Shown here: positions 55,023 through 64,000 of the stretch, one piece after another
How the letters are laid out: the number at the start of each line of letters is the position of its first letter
Position numbering within the stretch: the stretch's first letter is position 1
Assembly (NCBI RefSeq): GCF_000972845.2
Contig: NC_040027.1
Location: 11,647,760 to 11,711,759, forward strand
Source: Larimichthys crocea
Lineage: Eukaryota; Chordata; Actinopteri; Sciaenidae
Direction of reading: 5' to 3'
DNA: 64,000 nucleotides
Position numbers and translations under genes: made by a program
Notes under the pieces: model-generated
Seen by the model: the letters and a program-made list of their open reading frames with translations, nothing else
The model's database searches: none
What the model was told of the DNA's origin: nothing

Positions 55023-57481
55023 GTAAGGCGCTGCATACCACAAAGCACAGTGCTCTTGTTGTTGAGGTTCAGACAAAATCCTGGAGGGCTTTCAGCATTT
55101 GTGAGCAGGGTACACACTGTCCTAAAGGTTCCCTATCAGCCCCTCGTGAACTACTTCTTCAGGCGTATCGTCGGTAGATCTCCTCTGCGCCGCACCACTT
55201 TTGTTCTCCTGTAGTCGTAAGTCACCCCAACTCTTGACCCCTGTCATTCATGAATAAAACATGCAACCTTGCTGTTGCATAGTAACCGCGCCGAGGCAGG
55301 AGTAGATTCCAGTTGCGTACGTACTTGAGTAGCTCCAAGCGGAGGTCCTTTAAGGGTGGAGTGGACGTAAAGGTCAGAGTGTCTGTCAGAGAACCGGTGT
55401 GGGTCAGCAGACAGCGGCGGTCATCTCACCTGCAGGCACAAGCTGCTCAGAGCACATTAATAAAGCATTCATAACACTCTGATAATCACAGAAAACTGAC
55501 CCCGCTGCCCCGACACCGCACACGTGAAGAATACTGAGTAACTAAAAGTGGACAGAAAGTCGATAAGCGTGTAACTTCCTGTACTGTTTGAGCCGGAGTA
55601 CTATTTCTGTTTGAGGAACAACAGTCCCACAGCACTCAGCAGCTATAGGAATTCACTGTATTCTCATTTAAAATGTGTTTGTGGGTTTAATCCCGTCTTA
55701 TCAGTCCTTGTGGGTGCACCATTTTACGTATCTCGGATATCTAGTTTATCGTCTTGTTGAGTTGATCTTTATCGGACTCTGCAGCAACAATAGTCCAGAT
55801 TACAGCCTCCTATCCCCCTCGTCTCTTTGTAAAAAAAAAAAAACACATACCCATTCAGACCCATAACTGTAAAACGCCATGCCCACAGATCCATTTTCTG
55901 ATAGAGGTGAAAAGAACTTTGTGGTCTATGTGTGACCTACGAAAGGGAAGATATTCTAAGAATATTCATTATCTCAAAAGAAATTATCCGCATCCATGAT
56001 TTATGCTAATCTCTGACCATGTATTCAAGGCTTAAATTCCTTTACAACTAAAAATAGAGTTAACTTCACTCGCCACAGGCCTTAAGATATTATTAATGTG
56101 CAGAAAGGGTGGAGGATGGGGGGAAATTCATTGGGGACAGTGAAAGGAAAGAGAACGATACAGAACAAATTCACATCAAATAAAAAAAGGCCGCTGTGTT
56201 TGATATCTATTCCCTCTGAGGCACAACGCACGTCCTCTGCAACAAGAAGGCATTAATGACTTGTCCAGAAGAAGATGCTGGTACAGTGATGATGCGAGGG
56301 GTGTGGTAGTCTGGTGAAAAGCATCTCTGTAAAACAAGATCAGGCTTTACTGAACCCAAGAAAGAGGAAGAACAGATTAATAGAGAAGTATCAAGTATAT
56401 AAAATAAAAATAAAAATAGGGTCAGTGTATCTTTTCGTCATTTGATTTACTTTTTAGAAACTGGAAACAAAAAAATTGTAGTTATTTTTGTTGGGACTGT
56501 TCAGTTTGATTTATGTTTTTCTATTTTATAAGCAAAAAAATAGAATCACTAGAAAACAGAAATGAGGAAAGGCCTGTCGTCCAGATGTGGTCACTTACAG
56601 ACGAACGTGGGTTTGCCTGGAAGAAAAATGAAGTCAAGATCGAATTATAACTCTGAACTGAACAGTAAAATTACTCCAAGTGAAAATTTAATCAAACGTG
56701 TTAAAGAAAAGAATGTGACAGTTCAAATATGAGATTATTATAAATTATGAATGCTTTATTCAAATGTGAGCTGACTAAATTATCTATTATGGAAATCTTC
56801 TTTTGGTGACGTCACGTTCATCAAGACTTCATTAATGTTTACATATACATATATAATGAGTAATTGTTGTCATCGTGTGAGTCTTACACTCTTTTTGCCT
56901 GCACTAAGATCCAGTACCATAACTACAGGAATAGACGGGCATCAAAATTCAAGCGGTGGCAGGCTTGACTGGATTTTTGCAAATGATGAGTGAGATTTCC
57001 ACAGATAACAGGTCATGTCTCACTGTGTCTCAGATGAAAACCAAACCCATTTTTTTTTATTTGTTCGTCCCTTTCTGACCACGAAAAATAAAAAACGCCT
57101 AACAAATAACTCTTTAAAAACAGTCTCTGTGCGATAAACGATCAAAGGATACACTGACCAAGTAGAAATGATACAAGAGCAGTTAAACTCGTAGCTGCAG
57201 TACAGTACCCATGCACAGTGTTGTACATGTGGAGCACATTGGTAGGTATGTCATCATAATCAATCATTTCATCTCATTATCCCATCTCTCTTCACTCCTC
57301 TGTTACCTCTTCCGTGTCGCAGCCACAGAGCTCAGGTAGGTTACCACAAACATGTCGTGTTGCATGCAGTGTGTGATGCATGTTGCACTGGAATGTAAAC
57401 TGACCCAAATAACGTACGTTCACGGTGTAACGGTGTCGTTATTGCACCTCACTGTTAGTGTGCGCTCTCTCTTATTCTCAG
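55023..57481 (+). other. dab1 intron 9
   Basis: No exon seen. An A-run at about 55831-55843 and A/T-rich sequence at 56390-56560; otherwise nothing recognised. Confidence 0.5.
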
Positions 57482-57544
57482 AATATCAACCAACTAGAGA
57501 TTTTTGGAGACATGTCCACACCTCCTGACATCACCTCTCCGTCG
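57482..57544 (+). CDS. dab1: dab1 coding exon 10 (FGDMSTPPDITSP segment)
   Basis: Encodes residues 240-260 of the 569-aa form, NINQLEIFGDMSTPPDITSP followed by S; 21 codons in phase 0. The LFGDMSTPPD-type block is shared by Dab1 and Dab2 and is the first conserved segment after the tyrosine region. The acceptor is ttattctcag and the donor gtgagt. Mammals begin this exon AVTQ where this gene has NINQ. Intron 10 is only 116 bp. Confidence 0.97.
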
Positions 57545-57660
57545 GTGAGTAGCTGTCATACATACACACTCTGTGATTTATTTCTCATAAAAACAATAAC
57601 TGTGTTTCCAATGATGTGTTTGTCTCTTGTTTTTTTTTCCTCCTATCACAACCCACGCAG

Positions 57661-57757
57661 ACCCCCGCCTCTCCAGCCAACACCCTCGACCCCTCGCAGG
57701 GCCTGCAGCCTCCCACGGAACTGTTTGCTCCCTTCAATCCCGCGTCTGTGCCCTCAG
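57661..57757 (+). CDS. dab1: dab1 coding exon 11
   Basis: Encodes residues 261-292 plus one base of Gly293. The exon reads TPASPANTLDPSQGLQPPTE, then LFAPFNPASVPS. It matches mammalian Dab1 in position and in its ends (TPA.P at the start, AVPSG-like at the end); the middle is divergent, proline-rich and probably disordered. The acceptor is cccacgcag and the donor gtaaga; phase 1 at the 3' end agrees with exon 12. An NPA tripeptide occurs, but no NPF. Confidence 0.95.
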
Positions 57758-58318
57758 GTAAGACCTTGCTCGTTTTTCTGCTTAAATACACCACCGCTAC
57801 AAGCAGAGCAGGAAACAAACGCAGCGGGTGGAGGGGGCAGAGAGTTGATTCAGAAGCCAGACAAGAGGAGAAAGAAGGGGGGGGTGGTGTTGAGATAAAT
57901 AGAGAGGGACGGAGTAGAATTGAAATGTAGATGAGGGGAGGGGAAAGAGGAGAAAAGGTGGTGTTGGTTGTGCGTTGAATAGAAGATGTATCATTAGCGT
58001 GTCGCCTCGGATGCTGCTGATTTTACCTGTGGCTGAGGCCAAAGTAATAAAACAAGCTGAAATGATTTTAGTGAGGACTCCTCTGTATGCGCAGAAACGT
58101 CGCTGTATACTTTATATTTTTTTGCCTCTCCTCCTTCACTCGCCTCCGTCCTTCTCCTCCTCTCCTCCTCCTCTCCCCGTGCATATGTCAGTGCAGCAAG
58201 GTGGCCGAGGTTAGCTGTCAGCCTCCTGCCTGCTGTGGGCGACAACTGGAGAGTGGAAACAGGAGACCAGCCAGTGTGTAATAGAATAAAGCTTGTACTG
58301 AAGAGTTTGAGTGATTTC

Positions 58319-58382
<64 letters not shown>

Positions 58383-58660
58383 CGGGCTCTGCCTTTTCAT
58401 AATGACTTCGCCTCATTCTGGAGATAATTATGATAGTTCACCATGACCATTAAGAGACACCACATTATCTGCAGGCAGAAGTAGGGCAGCACTCTCTGGT
58501 GATGCATCGGTTATTATCTGTGTGTGTGTGTGTGTGTTTGTGTGTAGATGAGGTATAACTGGGGTTTTTTAATCACTTCTATTCTGTCTTATTTTTGCCT
58601 CATCGTGAAGATTCTATAAAACATCTTCATTTCCTGTGCTCTGTTTGTTCTCGCCACCAG
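57758..58660 (+). other. dab1 intron 11
   Basis: No exon. Holds the 60-nt GT repeat at 58322-58381 and a shorter TG run at 58518-58540. Purine-rich 57830-57960, pyrimidine-rich 58120-58180. Confidence 0.65.
58322..58381. repeat. (GT)30 microsatellite
   Basis: Uninterrupted 60-nt GT run in dab1 intron 11, the longest pure dinucleotide repeat in the window. Confidence 0.97.
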
Positions 58661-59067
58661 GTTATGTGACGATGGGAGCAGTACCCCCCGGACACTGGTC
58701 CCAGCAGGCATTTGCTGCCCAGACGCCGTTGGCCTTCGGGGTCCAGTCTCCCTTAGGTCCGGTAGCCCAGGTGCTGCCAGGTGGCCAGCCTCTCATCTGG
58801 GGCCAGGCCAACATCTTCCCTGCCACCCAGCAGCAGTGGGCAGCCATGGCAGCCGGAGCCTTCCCCCCCACAGCCTACCTCCCTGCCCAACCTGTGGGCA
58901 CTCTGCCCGCCGCCATGTTCCAGACTCTCACCCCCGTCACGACTGTGACTCCAGCCGGCGAGAGCCATTCAGGTGCTGGAGCCAGCGCTTCGGCTCCCTC
59001 CCCTTCAGCGTCGTCGAGTCCGCAGCACGGGGAGAGGGCGAGGAAGATGGGCAAGGAGATGTTCAAG
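58661..59067 (+). CDS. dab1: dab1 coding exon 12 (Ala/Pro/Gln-rich region)
   Basis: Completes Gly293 and encodes residues 294-428 (135 codons). It opens YVTMGAVPPGHWSQQ. Conserved landmarks in order: PVAQVLPGGQPLIWGQ, IFPATQQQW, LPAAMFQTLTPV, and the terminal RKMGKEMFK. The rest is low-complexity Ala/Ser/Pro/Gln sequence, as in the family, probably disordered. The acceptor is tcgccaccag and the donor gtgggg; phase 0 at the 3' end. Reading through the donor would add only VGSE before a stop. This is the largest exon in the window. Confidence 0.97.
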
Positions 59068-59634
59068 GTGGGGAGCGAATGAATAAAAAAATTAGATGAT
59101 GAAACCAGAATTTGGATGTCTGACGATTCATCTTTGTTTTAGAAAATGTAGTCATGATGCAAAAGAAAGAAGAAAATGTGCCGCAAACCAGGAACTGTGT
59201 TTAGATTGTCGTTATTTCAACAGTGAAGCTCGATCGTGCATGAACTGGGGACACTGCAAACATGGTCGACGCTGTAACTTAGCACTCTTATTGTTTTGTT
59301 TGCTTCCTAATCTCAGAGAGCTGAAGCTGGGTACAACTGGAATTTAGTTGAGACCAAACTAGATTCAGCATGAGCCTGTGTGGAATTTATTCCACCAACA
59401 GTGTCACCCCCTTCTGTTGTTTTGGATGAGACTGTTGAGTCCAAAAAGCGGTAAGGGTTGTTGAAGATTGATTGAAAGTCAAGACATCTTGAGACCAAGA
59501 CAGGAAGTGCTACAATCCAGTCTGTCAAGTGATTTGTTACATGTTTCTCCCATTTGCAGACGGGGTTACATCTTCAGTGCCACTGTGCCCAGTTTTGAAG
59601 TTGGTGATGGACTAATGTTTGCTCCTTTCTTCAG
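59068..59634 (+). other. dab1 intron 12
   Basis: 567 bp without recognisable exon or repeat. Confidence 0.6.
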
Positions 59635-59830
59635 GATTTTCAGCTGGCGAAGCCTCCAGCCATGCCGGTGAAAAAGGGTGAGCAGCCCAGCTTAGCAGGA
59701 ACCTCAGAGGCATTCAGCACTTACTTCAGCCGTGTGGGCACTGCCCAGGACACGGACGACTGTGACGACTTTGACATTTCTCAAATGAATCTGACACCTG
59801 TCACCTCCACGACACCATCCACCAACTCAC
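59635..59830 (+). CDS. dab1: dab1 coding exon 13
   Basis: Encodes residues 429-493 plus one base of Pro494. It starts [20 protein letters not shown], giving with exon 12 the MFKDFQ block shared by Dab1 and Dab2. It continues [13 protein letters not shown] and [20 protein letters not shown], ending TSTTPSTNS. Apart from the first part, this is nearly identical to mammalian Dab1. The acceptor is ttcttcag and the donor gtaaga. Intron 13 is 90 bp, the shortest in the gene. Confidence 0.98.
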
Positions 59831-59920
59831 GTAAGAGCTCTTTTCTGAGTGAACATCCCTTTTTTTCCTTTCTGTGGCTTTCTCTGTCTGTACTTATGTC
59901 TGACTCATCCTGCCCTGCAG

Positions 59921-60069
59921 CACCCACCCCGGCTCCCAGGCAGAGCTCTCCCTCTAAGTCCTCAGCCTCCCATGTCAGTGACCCTCCCACCGACGCCACA
60001 GACCCCCCCACAGACGACTCGTTCGGGGAAGCAGAGGGCAGCCCCAGTCGCAGTGGAGAGGAAGACGCT
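59921..60069 (+). CDS. dab1: dab1 coding exon 14 (SP phosphosites)
   Basis: Completes Pro494 and encodes residues 495-543. It starts [20 protein letters not shown], then [20 protein letters not shown], then [15 protein letters not shown] matches the Cdk5 site around mouse Ser491, and GSPSRS matches the SPSK site near mouse Ser515. The [13 protein letters not shown] part looks like a short internal repeat of DPPTD. The acceptor is tgccctgcag and the donor gtgagt, phase 0. Intron retention would add VSLSSLVC and stop. Confidence 0.97.
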
Positions 60070-61399
60070 GTGAGTTTGTCTAGTCTCGTGTGTTGAGCGT
60101 GAGGAGAAGAGATTTGTGGAATAAGTCAAGTGTGTGTGCCTTTAATAACTCACTCCTTATGCTGCTATAACCTGCGCAGCCTGTTGAGATCTGCTGATAA
60201 ATAGCCTTTGTAGCAGTGTTGGCGGGCCAGGTAATCACTCTGGCTGATTAGGGGGCCGAAACTGTTGTGTCCCTTAGTGTGTGTGAGAGTGTGAGTGCAC
60301 ATGAAGTGTGTGTTTTCTGCGTGAGCAATAGTGTGCCTGCATAAGTATGTGGTTCAGTGTGTGTGTGCATGGTCAACACAGCGTTAAATTAGCTGGTGGA
60401 ATTGTCAGGGACATCATTAAGCTGTTATTAATACCAGCCAGGTAGCATCCATACATCACCACTTCTATACGGACAGGCTCATCTTTGGGGAGATAAAGGA
60501 GGAATAATGCCCTGAGTCTTCCTCCAGGGGCAATTAATATTTATTTTAGCAGCAGCACCTCGATCTAAGACAGAAAGTGAGAGAAATTAGGGAAAGATTA
60601 GAAGATGAATAGAGATTTTTTTTTCAGAGAGAAACTCCCTTTGCCTTTGAGCAAAGTCTTTGTAGGAGGAGTGACCTTCCAAGGCTTTCCTTTCAGTTTT
60701 CTTTCCGTCTCTTTTTCTGTGTTTCTTTCATACTTTCCTCTTTCTTCTCTTTTGCTCTCCACTCTCCAGCCGTGAAACATTAGTTTTAGGCCTCCAATCC
60801 GGCTATTATTGGGGGAAAAAGAAAAAAAAAAAAGTAGAGGACTTTCCACACTGCTGCAAATGTCACCAGGCTTGAATAACACGCAGAAGCTTTACACAAC
60901 CCAGAGAAATGTGCATTGGTGGCGGCACCGAGTGAGTGAGCGAGTGAGTGCAGCGGAAAGGTTACAAAGAAAGCAAGAAAAGGACGGGAAAGATGGAGCG
61001 AAAGGAAAGAAAAACAGCCTCCCACTCCGCGCGGGGCGAGGTGAAAAAAGCGGAAGTGTCTCAGAAAAAAAGCAGAGAATCAATAGAATGAACTCCACAG
61101 AGGCTTTCATAATAGGCAACTGTAAATGAGTGTGTGTGTGTGTGTGTGTGTAAGTATGTTTGTGTGTATTTGCAGATGTGTGTCTGAGCAGTGGTGGCCT
61201 GTGTGGGCTGTGCTGTCTCACTCCGAGTGTCCTTGTTTCTCAAGTATTGACACCTTTCCTCTTTCGCTTCCTATTTATGACTCCTCCTGTAATCTTTACC
61301 GATCCTTTCGATTTATTCTTCTCTGTCTGCTTCCTTTCTTCCCTTGTTTCCTTCTCTTTTCCTCCTCCATCCACTTCTTTCTTCCCCCCCGCTCTTTAG
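60070..61399 (+). other. dab1 intron 14
   Basis: No exon seen; in particular nothing coding a DPFGEPS-like segment known from the mammalian C-terminus. A TG run lies at about 61128-61151. The acceptor region is strongly pyrimidine-rich (61255-61398). Confidence 0.6.
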
Positions 61400-61480
61400 G
61401 CGTGTGGTTCTGGGTCGCCCTGCCCCAGTGAGACAGCAGAGCCCAGCCCAGAACAGGCCAGTCCAGAGGCTGGGAGCTAG
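61400..61480 (+). CDS. dab1: dab1 coding exon 15 (C-terminus and stop)
   Basis: Encodes residues 544-569, ACGSGSPCPSETAEPSPEQA then SPEAGS, and the TAG stop. The last six residues match the mammalian end SPQAGS, which anchors the call. The acceptor is gctctttag, phase 0, consistent with exon 14. The segment before the end has diverged, and the DPF tripeptide I recall in the mammalian last exon is absent. A GT donor-like site follows within 16-20 nt of the stop. Confidence 0.93.
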   Translation, partial: ACGSGSPCPSETAEPSPEQASPEAGS

Positions 61481-61500
61481 ATAGCAGTAGGGCAGGGTAG
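61481..61500 (+). other. dab1: start of 3'UTR with candidate splice donor
   Basis: The 20 nt after the stop end in overlapping donor-like sequences (g|gtaggt with GT at 61497 and ag|gtatcg with GT at 61501). I saw no AATAAA from here to the window end; one ATTAAA lies at 62425-62430. A donor less than 50 nt after the stop would not trigger nonsense-mediated decay. The 3'UTR may therefore be spliced to a distal exon. Inference only. Confidence 0.35.
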
Positions 61501-63599
61501 GTATCGATACCTCTCCTCCCCTCTAACTCCTCTTCCTTCACCTCCCTGTACCTTGTACCTCCCACTTCCATCAATCCGTCTGCTTCATCTTTTTTTTCCA
61601 TCTTCTCCTTCACCTGCTGCCACGCATGCTCACAGGAAGGCATGGAGTGGTTTGTCGTGTGTGGCTGTGCATGCATGAGTGTTTGATAATTCTTGTTGTA
61701 GCCTCACCTGGATTTTTTCGTAAGTATCTTTCTGTCGTCATGCGACATCACGTGTTTGAGTTTTGTGACGAGTTCATCGCAGCATGACCGCTCGCCATAA
61801 TGTATCCTCATTGTGTCCGCTGTTTGTGACGTGTACCTAAATCACGCCCAGTTCCCTGAATAGCACACATCTCAGTGGGAAAGCCAATAGTGTGTGACAG
61901 CCAATCAGAAACTGTGCACTTCACTGAACAGGACGTCTTCTGGGATTTGTCAGCGTTGTGCGCAATATGCTGATCTCGGATGTTTAGCTTCATTTAGAAT
62001 TGATGCGTGCTGTCGTTTAAATGCATTATGTACGTAACGTGATGTAACGTAACTCACGATACGTTATTGTGAAAGTGATACAGACAAGCGGCTGCGATCA
62101 AAACTCAAAGAACTGCTGAACCTTCAGGATAACTTTCACACAACTTGCACAGGCTGGAAATGTTCTCGTAGAGAGCTGTCAACGTGTGGTTTGCCTACAC
62201 GAGGAGACAGACGGACACACACACACACACACACACACCAAAGGAGAAAGAGCCATTTTGTTCCCTGCCTCCCCACCCGGTGTCCTCACCCACACAATTC
62301 CCGACTGCGGCTCCTTAATGATAGCTGCTGGCACTCACACACAGGGAAAATTGTAATGGTTTTGTTTTCATCAGCTAATACTGGGGTGCCAAGATTAATG
62401 ACTGCCCTGACATAATTGGCATTAATTAAAACCCAAGAAGCCTTCTAGTCCTTCCCCACTCCACGAGAAGAGGAGGAGCGGGCTGAGCATCCTCTTTCCC
62501 GTTGGCCACCGTCCTCACATTCGCTCTGAAAGCTGCGGGGCAGCAGGTGGATGCGAGCCTTTAAGTGGGAGGAAGGATTGTAGAGTACCGAGCGGTGAAT
62601 CTGGCTGCAGACTGCAGACTGTGTTATGGCCAGAGTTTTTCTCCCTCTGTAGTTAGGTAGACTGCTTTGGTCCTGGTCCAATGCCGCTGCTCCCATATGG
62701 TGTTTACTCGCTCAATCACATCGACTTTAGACATCACCCCAAACACACACACACACACACACCTGTGCAACAGGCCCAGTTATTCCCAAGACAAGCACAC
62801 CTGTGATCGATACTGTCGCCACCTGTGCTCGTATCGGAGCCAAGAAACATGTGAGAGTGTGTTTGCTGCTGGACACGACCGCCTGTCCTGTTGCCCCCCT
62901 CCCACTGCGTGACTCCGACAGACATGTGTTCAGGCTAGTGGGAGTGTAAGTGTTTTTTTTCTTTCTGGGTTGATCTCATCATGTCCAGCGAACGCTCCCG
63001 AGTCTCAGCCGTGAAATGGCCTGCTTCCACGGTTCACTGAGCAATCTCACATTGCTTCCCCCTGCCCAGGGCCTACTGCTCACACACACGCATGCATGTA
63101 CGCATAGATGCCCACACATGTACCAGCCAGGCCAGATATTTCGGCCTTCAGGCTGGTTCGTCGCCAGCACATCACTCATGCCTCAACCCAGGCCTTCCCC
63201 TCTCTCTCTCTCGGCCCGGGTTTATGGAGATGAAGCGGCACCGGTTGGCAGAGCTGGTAGGATGATGCGGGCTGACACTGCCGGGCTGTGGCTCTGGTGC
63301 AGGGGCTGAGCAGTGTGTGCTTGCTGTCACTGCTTGTCTCAGCCTCTTTGTCACCTCTCAGGGCTGCTGGCAGCTACTTTCTGCTGACTGTCTGGCCTTG
63401 GCTGGCCCTACAGTTACAGCTCTGTATCCCAGAGCTCAAAGCCTCCGCTAAAGCATTCCTCCAAACCTTAACCCCAGTTTTCTGCTCAGGTTCAAGCTGT
63501 TGCAGATTATGTAGCAGTCAGGTTTGGGTGTGATTTTTGAGCTTGAGCCAGATTTTGCTTTTTTTGTGACAATTACACTTAAAAACAGTTAGATAACTC
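61501..63599. other. downstream of dab1 stop: possible 3'UTR or 3'UTR intron
   Basis: No coding gene seen. CA runs at about 62213-62238 and 62743-62762. One ATTAAA at 62425-62430 without a convincing GU-rich downstream element. TC run 63200-63213. Confidence 0.5.
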
Positions 63600-63850
63600 T
63601 GCTGCTTTAATGAACTAATTACTTTGTCCATAAAATGTCAGAAAATAGAGTCTGTGGTGACATATTGTCCAACTGACGGTCCAAAGCCCAAAAAGATGTT
63701 TAATTTACTATGATGTATGAAACAGAAGTGGATCAAATCATCACATTTGAGAAGCTGGAACCAGAAATTGATTGAAATGATTATCAAAATAGGTGCCAAC
63801 GGATTTTCTGTCAATCAGTCAGTCGACACATTCTTGTTTTTGTGCATGTA
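63600..63850. mobile_element. decayed fragment of a teleost DNA repeat
   Basis: Segments such as tttgtccataaaatgtcaga, ccaaagcccaaaaagat, cacatttgagaagctggaac and ttatcaaaataggtgcc occur in the order I recall from an abundant fish interspersed repeat, possibly the longer relative of the MITE at 13419. Ends not defined. Confidence 0.5.
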
Positions 63851-63894
63851 ACTCAATCAGTCAGTCGACACATTCTTGTTTTTGTGCATGTAAC
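63811..63894. repeat. tandem duplication of a 42-bp unit
   Basis: 63811-63852 and 63853-63894 are identical (unit begins tcaatcagtcagtcgacaca). Exact identity implies a recent duplication or an assembly error. Confidence 0.97.
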
Positions 63895-63939
63895 TGCTCA
63901 GGAGGACTGACACATGACACTTTTCCAATTTTCCTCCAG

Positions 63940-64000
63940 ACCCTCAAACCAGGTCCTCATGACTCCACCATCAGGAAGTCATCCAGCTCCGGATAATCAG
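63940..64000 (+). other. candidate 3'UTR or terminal exon start at right window edge
   Basis: A good acceptor (ttttcctccag ending at 63939) with a pyrimidine tract opens onto non-repetitive sequence that runs off the window. No donor or polyadenylation signal is visible in the 61 nt seen. It could be the terminal 3'UTR exon of dab1, or chance. Confidence 0.2.

Noticed and set aside
57616..57930. Alternative frames overlapping dab1 exon 11 and intron 11
   Set aside because: The exon 11 frame that joins exons 10 and 12 in phase and matches Dab1 explains the coding; the others are shadows or read into the intron.
60070..60096. Alternative C-terminus by retention of intron 14 (adds VSLSSLVC)
   Set aside because: A normal GTGAGT donor is present and the conserved SPEAGS end is supplied by exon 15; no support for use.
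62425..62430. ATTAAA as the dab1 polyadenylation signal
   Set aside because: A non-canonical hexamer almost 1 kb after the stop, without a convincing downstream GU-rich element; could be chance.

Overview
This window is vertebrate, almost certainly teleost, genomic DNA. Genes are split by GT-AG introns. Dinucleotide (CA/GT) microsatellites are very dense, and the interspersed repeats are fish-type: non-autonomous hAT elements with 8-bp target-site duplications, a Tc1/mariner-type element with TA duplication, and tRNA-derived SINEs. Two 10-N runs mark scaffold gaps.

I can support one protein-coding gene, on the plus strand: dab1 (disabled-1), the PTB-domain adaptor of the Reelin pathway. The start codon is at 17896 and the stop ends at 61480. 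Fourteen coding exons join in frame to a 569-aa protein. It has an N-terminal PTB domain (exons 1-5), the tyrosine-phosphorylation block with two YQxI and two YxVP sites (exons 5-8), the LEIFGDMSTPPDITSP segment (exon 10), an Ala/Pro/Gln-rich low-complexity region (exons 11-12) and a conserved C-terminal region ending SPEAGS (exons 13-15). An additional open, in-frame, 159-nt exon at 54864-55022 (numbered 9 here) would raise the product to 622 aa. It adds an N/H/Q-rich stretch followed by an acidic-leucine motif that contains a clathrin-box-like LIDLD. I do not recognise this exon from mammalian DAB1, and it is the most interesting item in the window. Which teleost paralogue this is (dab1a or dab1b) cannot be settled here.

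Layout. Positions 1-17.8 kb are non-coding, 5' of the start exon; in vertebrates this would be intron or 5'UTR territory of the same gene. Intron 1 is 19 kb and holds most of the transposons: hATs at 18.2, 24.7, 28.2 and 30.7 kb, a SINE at 33.7 kb and a Tc1-like element at 34.0 kb nested at the end of another TIR element. Intron 2 holds a three-level nest: old TIR element, then SINE, then hAT. Introns 3-9 carry microsatellites, some very close to splice sites. Exons 10-15 cluster in the last 4 kb of the gene. After the stop codon there is a candidate 3'UTR splice donor, and a candidate acceptor lies at the extreme right edge.

Both gaps are flanked by near-duplicate sequence and look like assembly artefacts (unmerged or unpolished haplotypes). 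Comparisons with mammalian DAB1, Dab2 and repeat families are from memory. No database search was possible.
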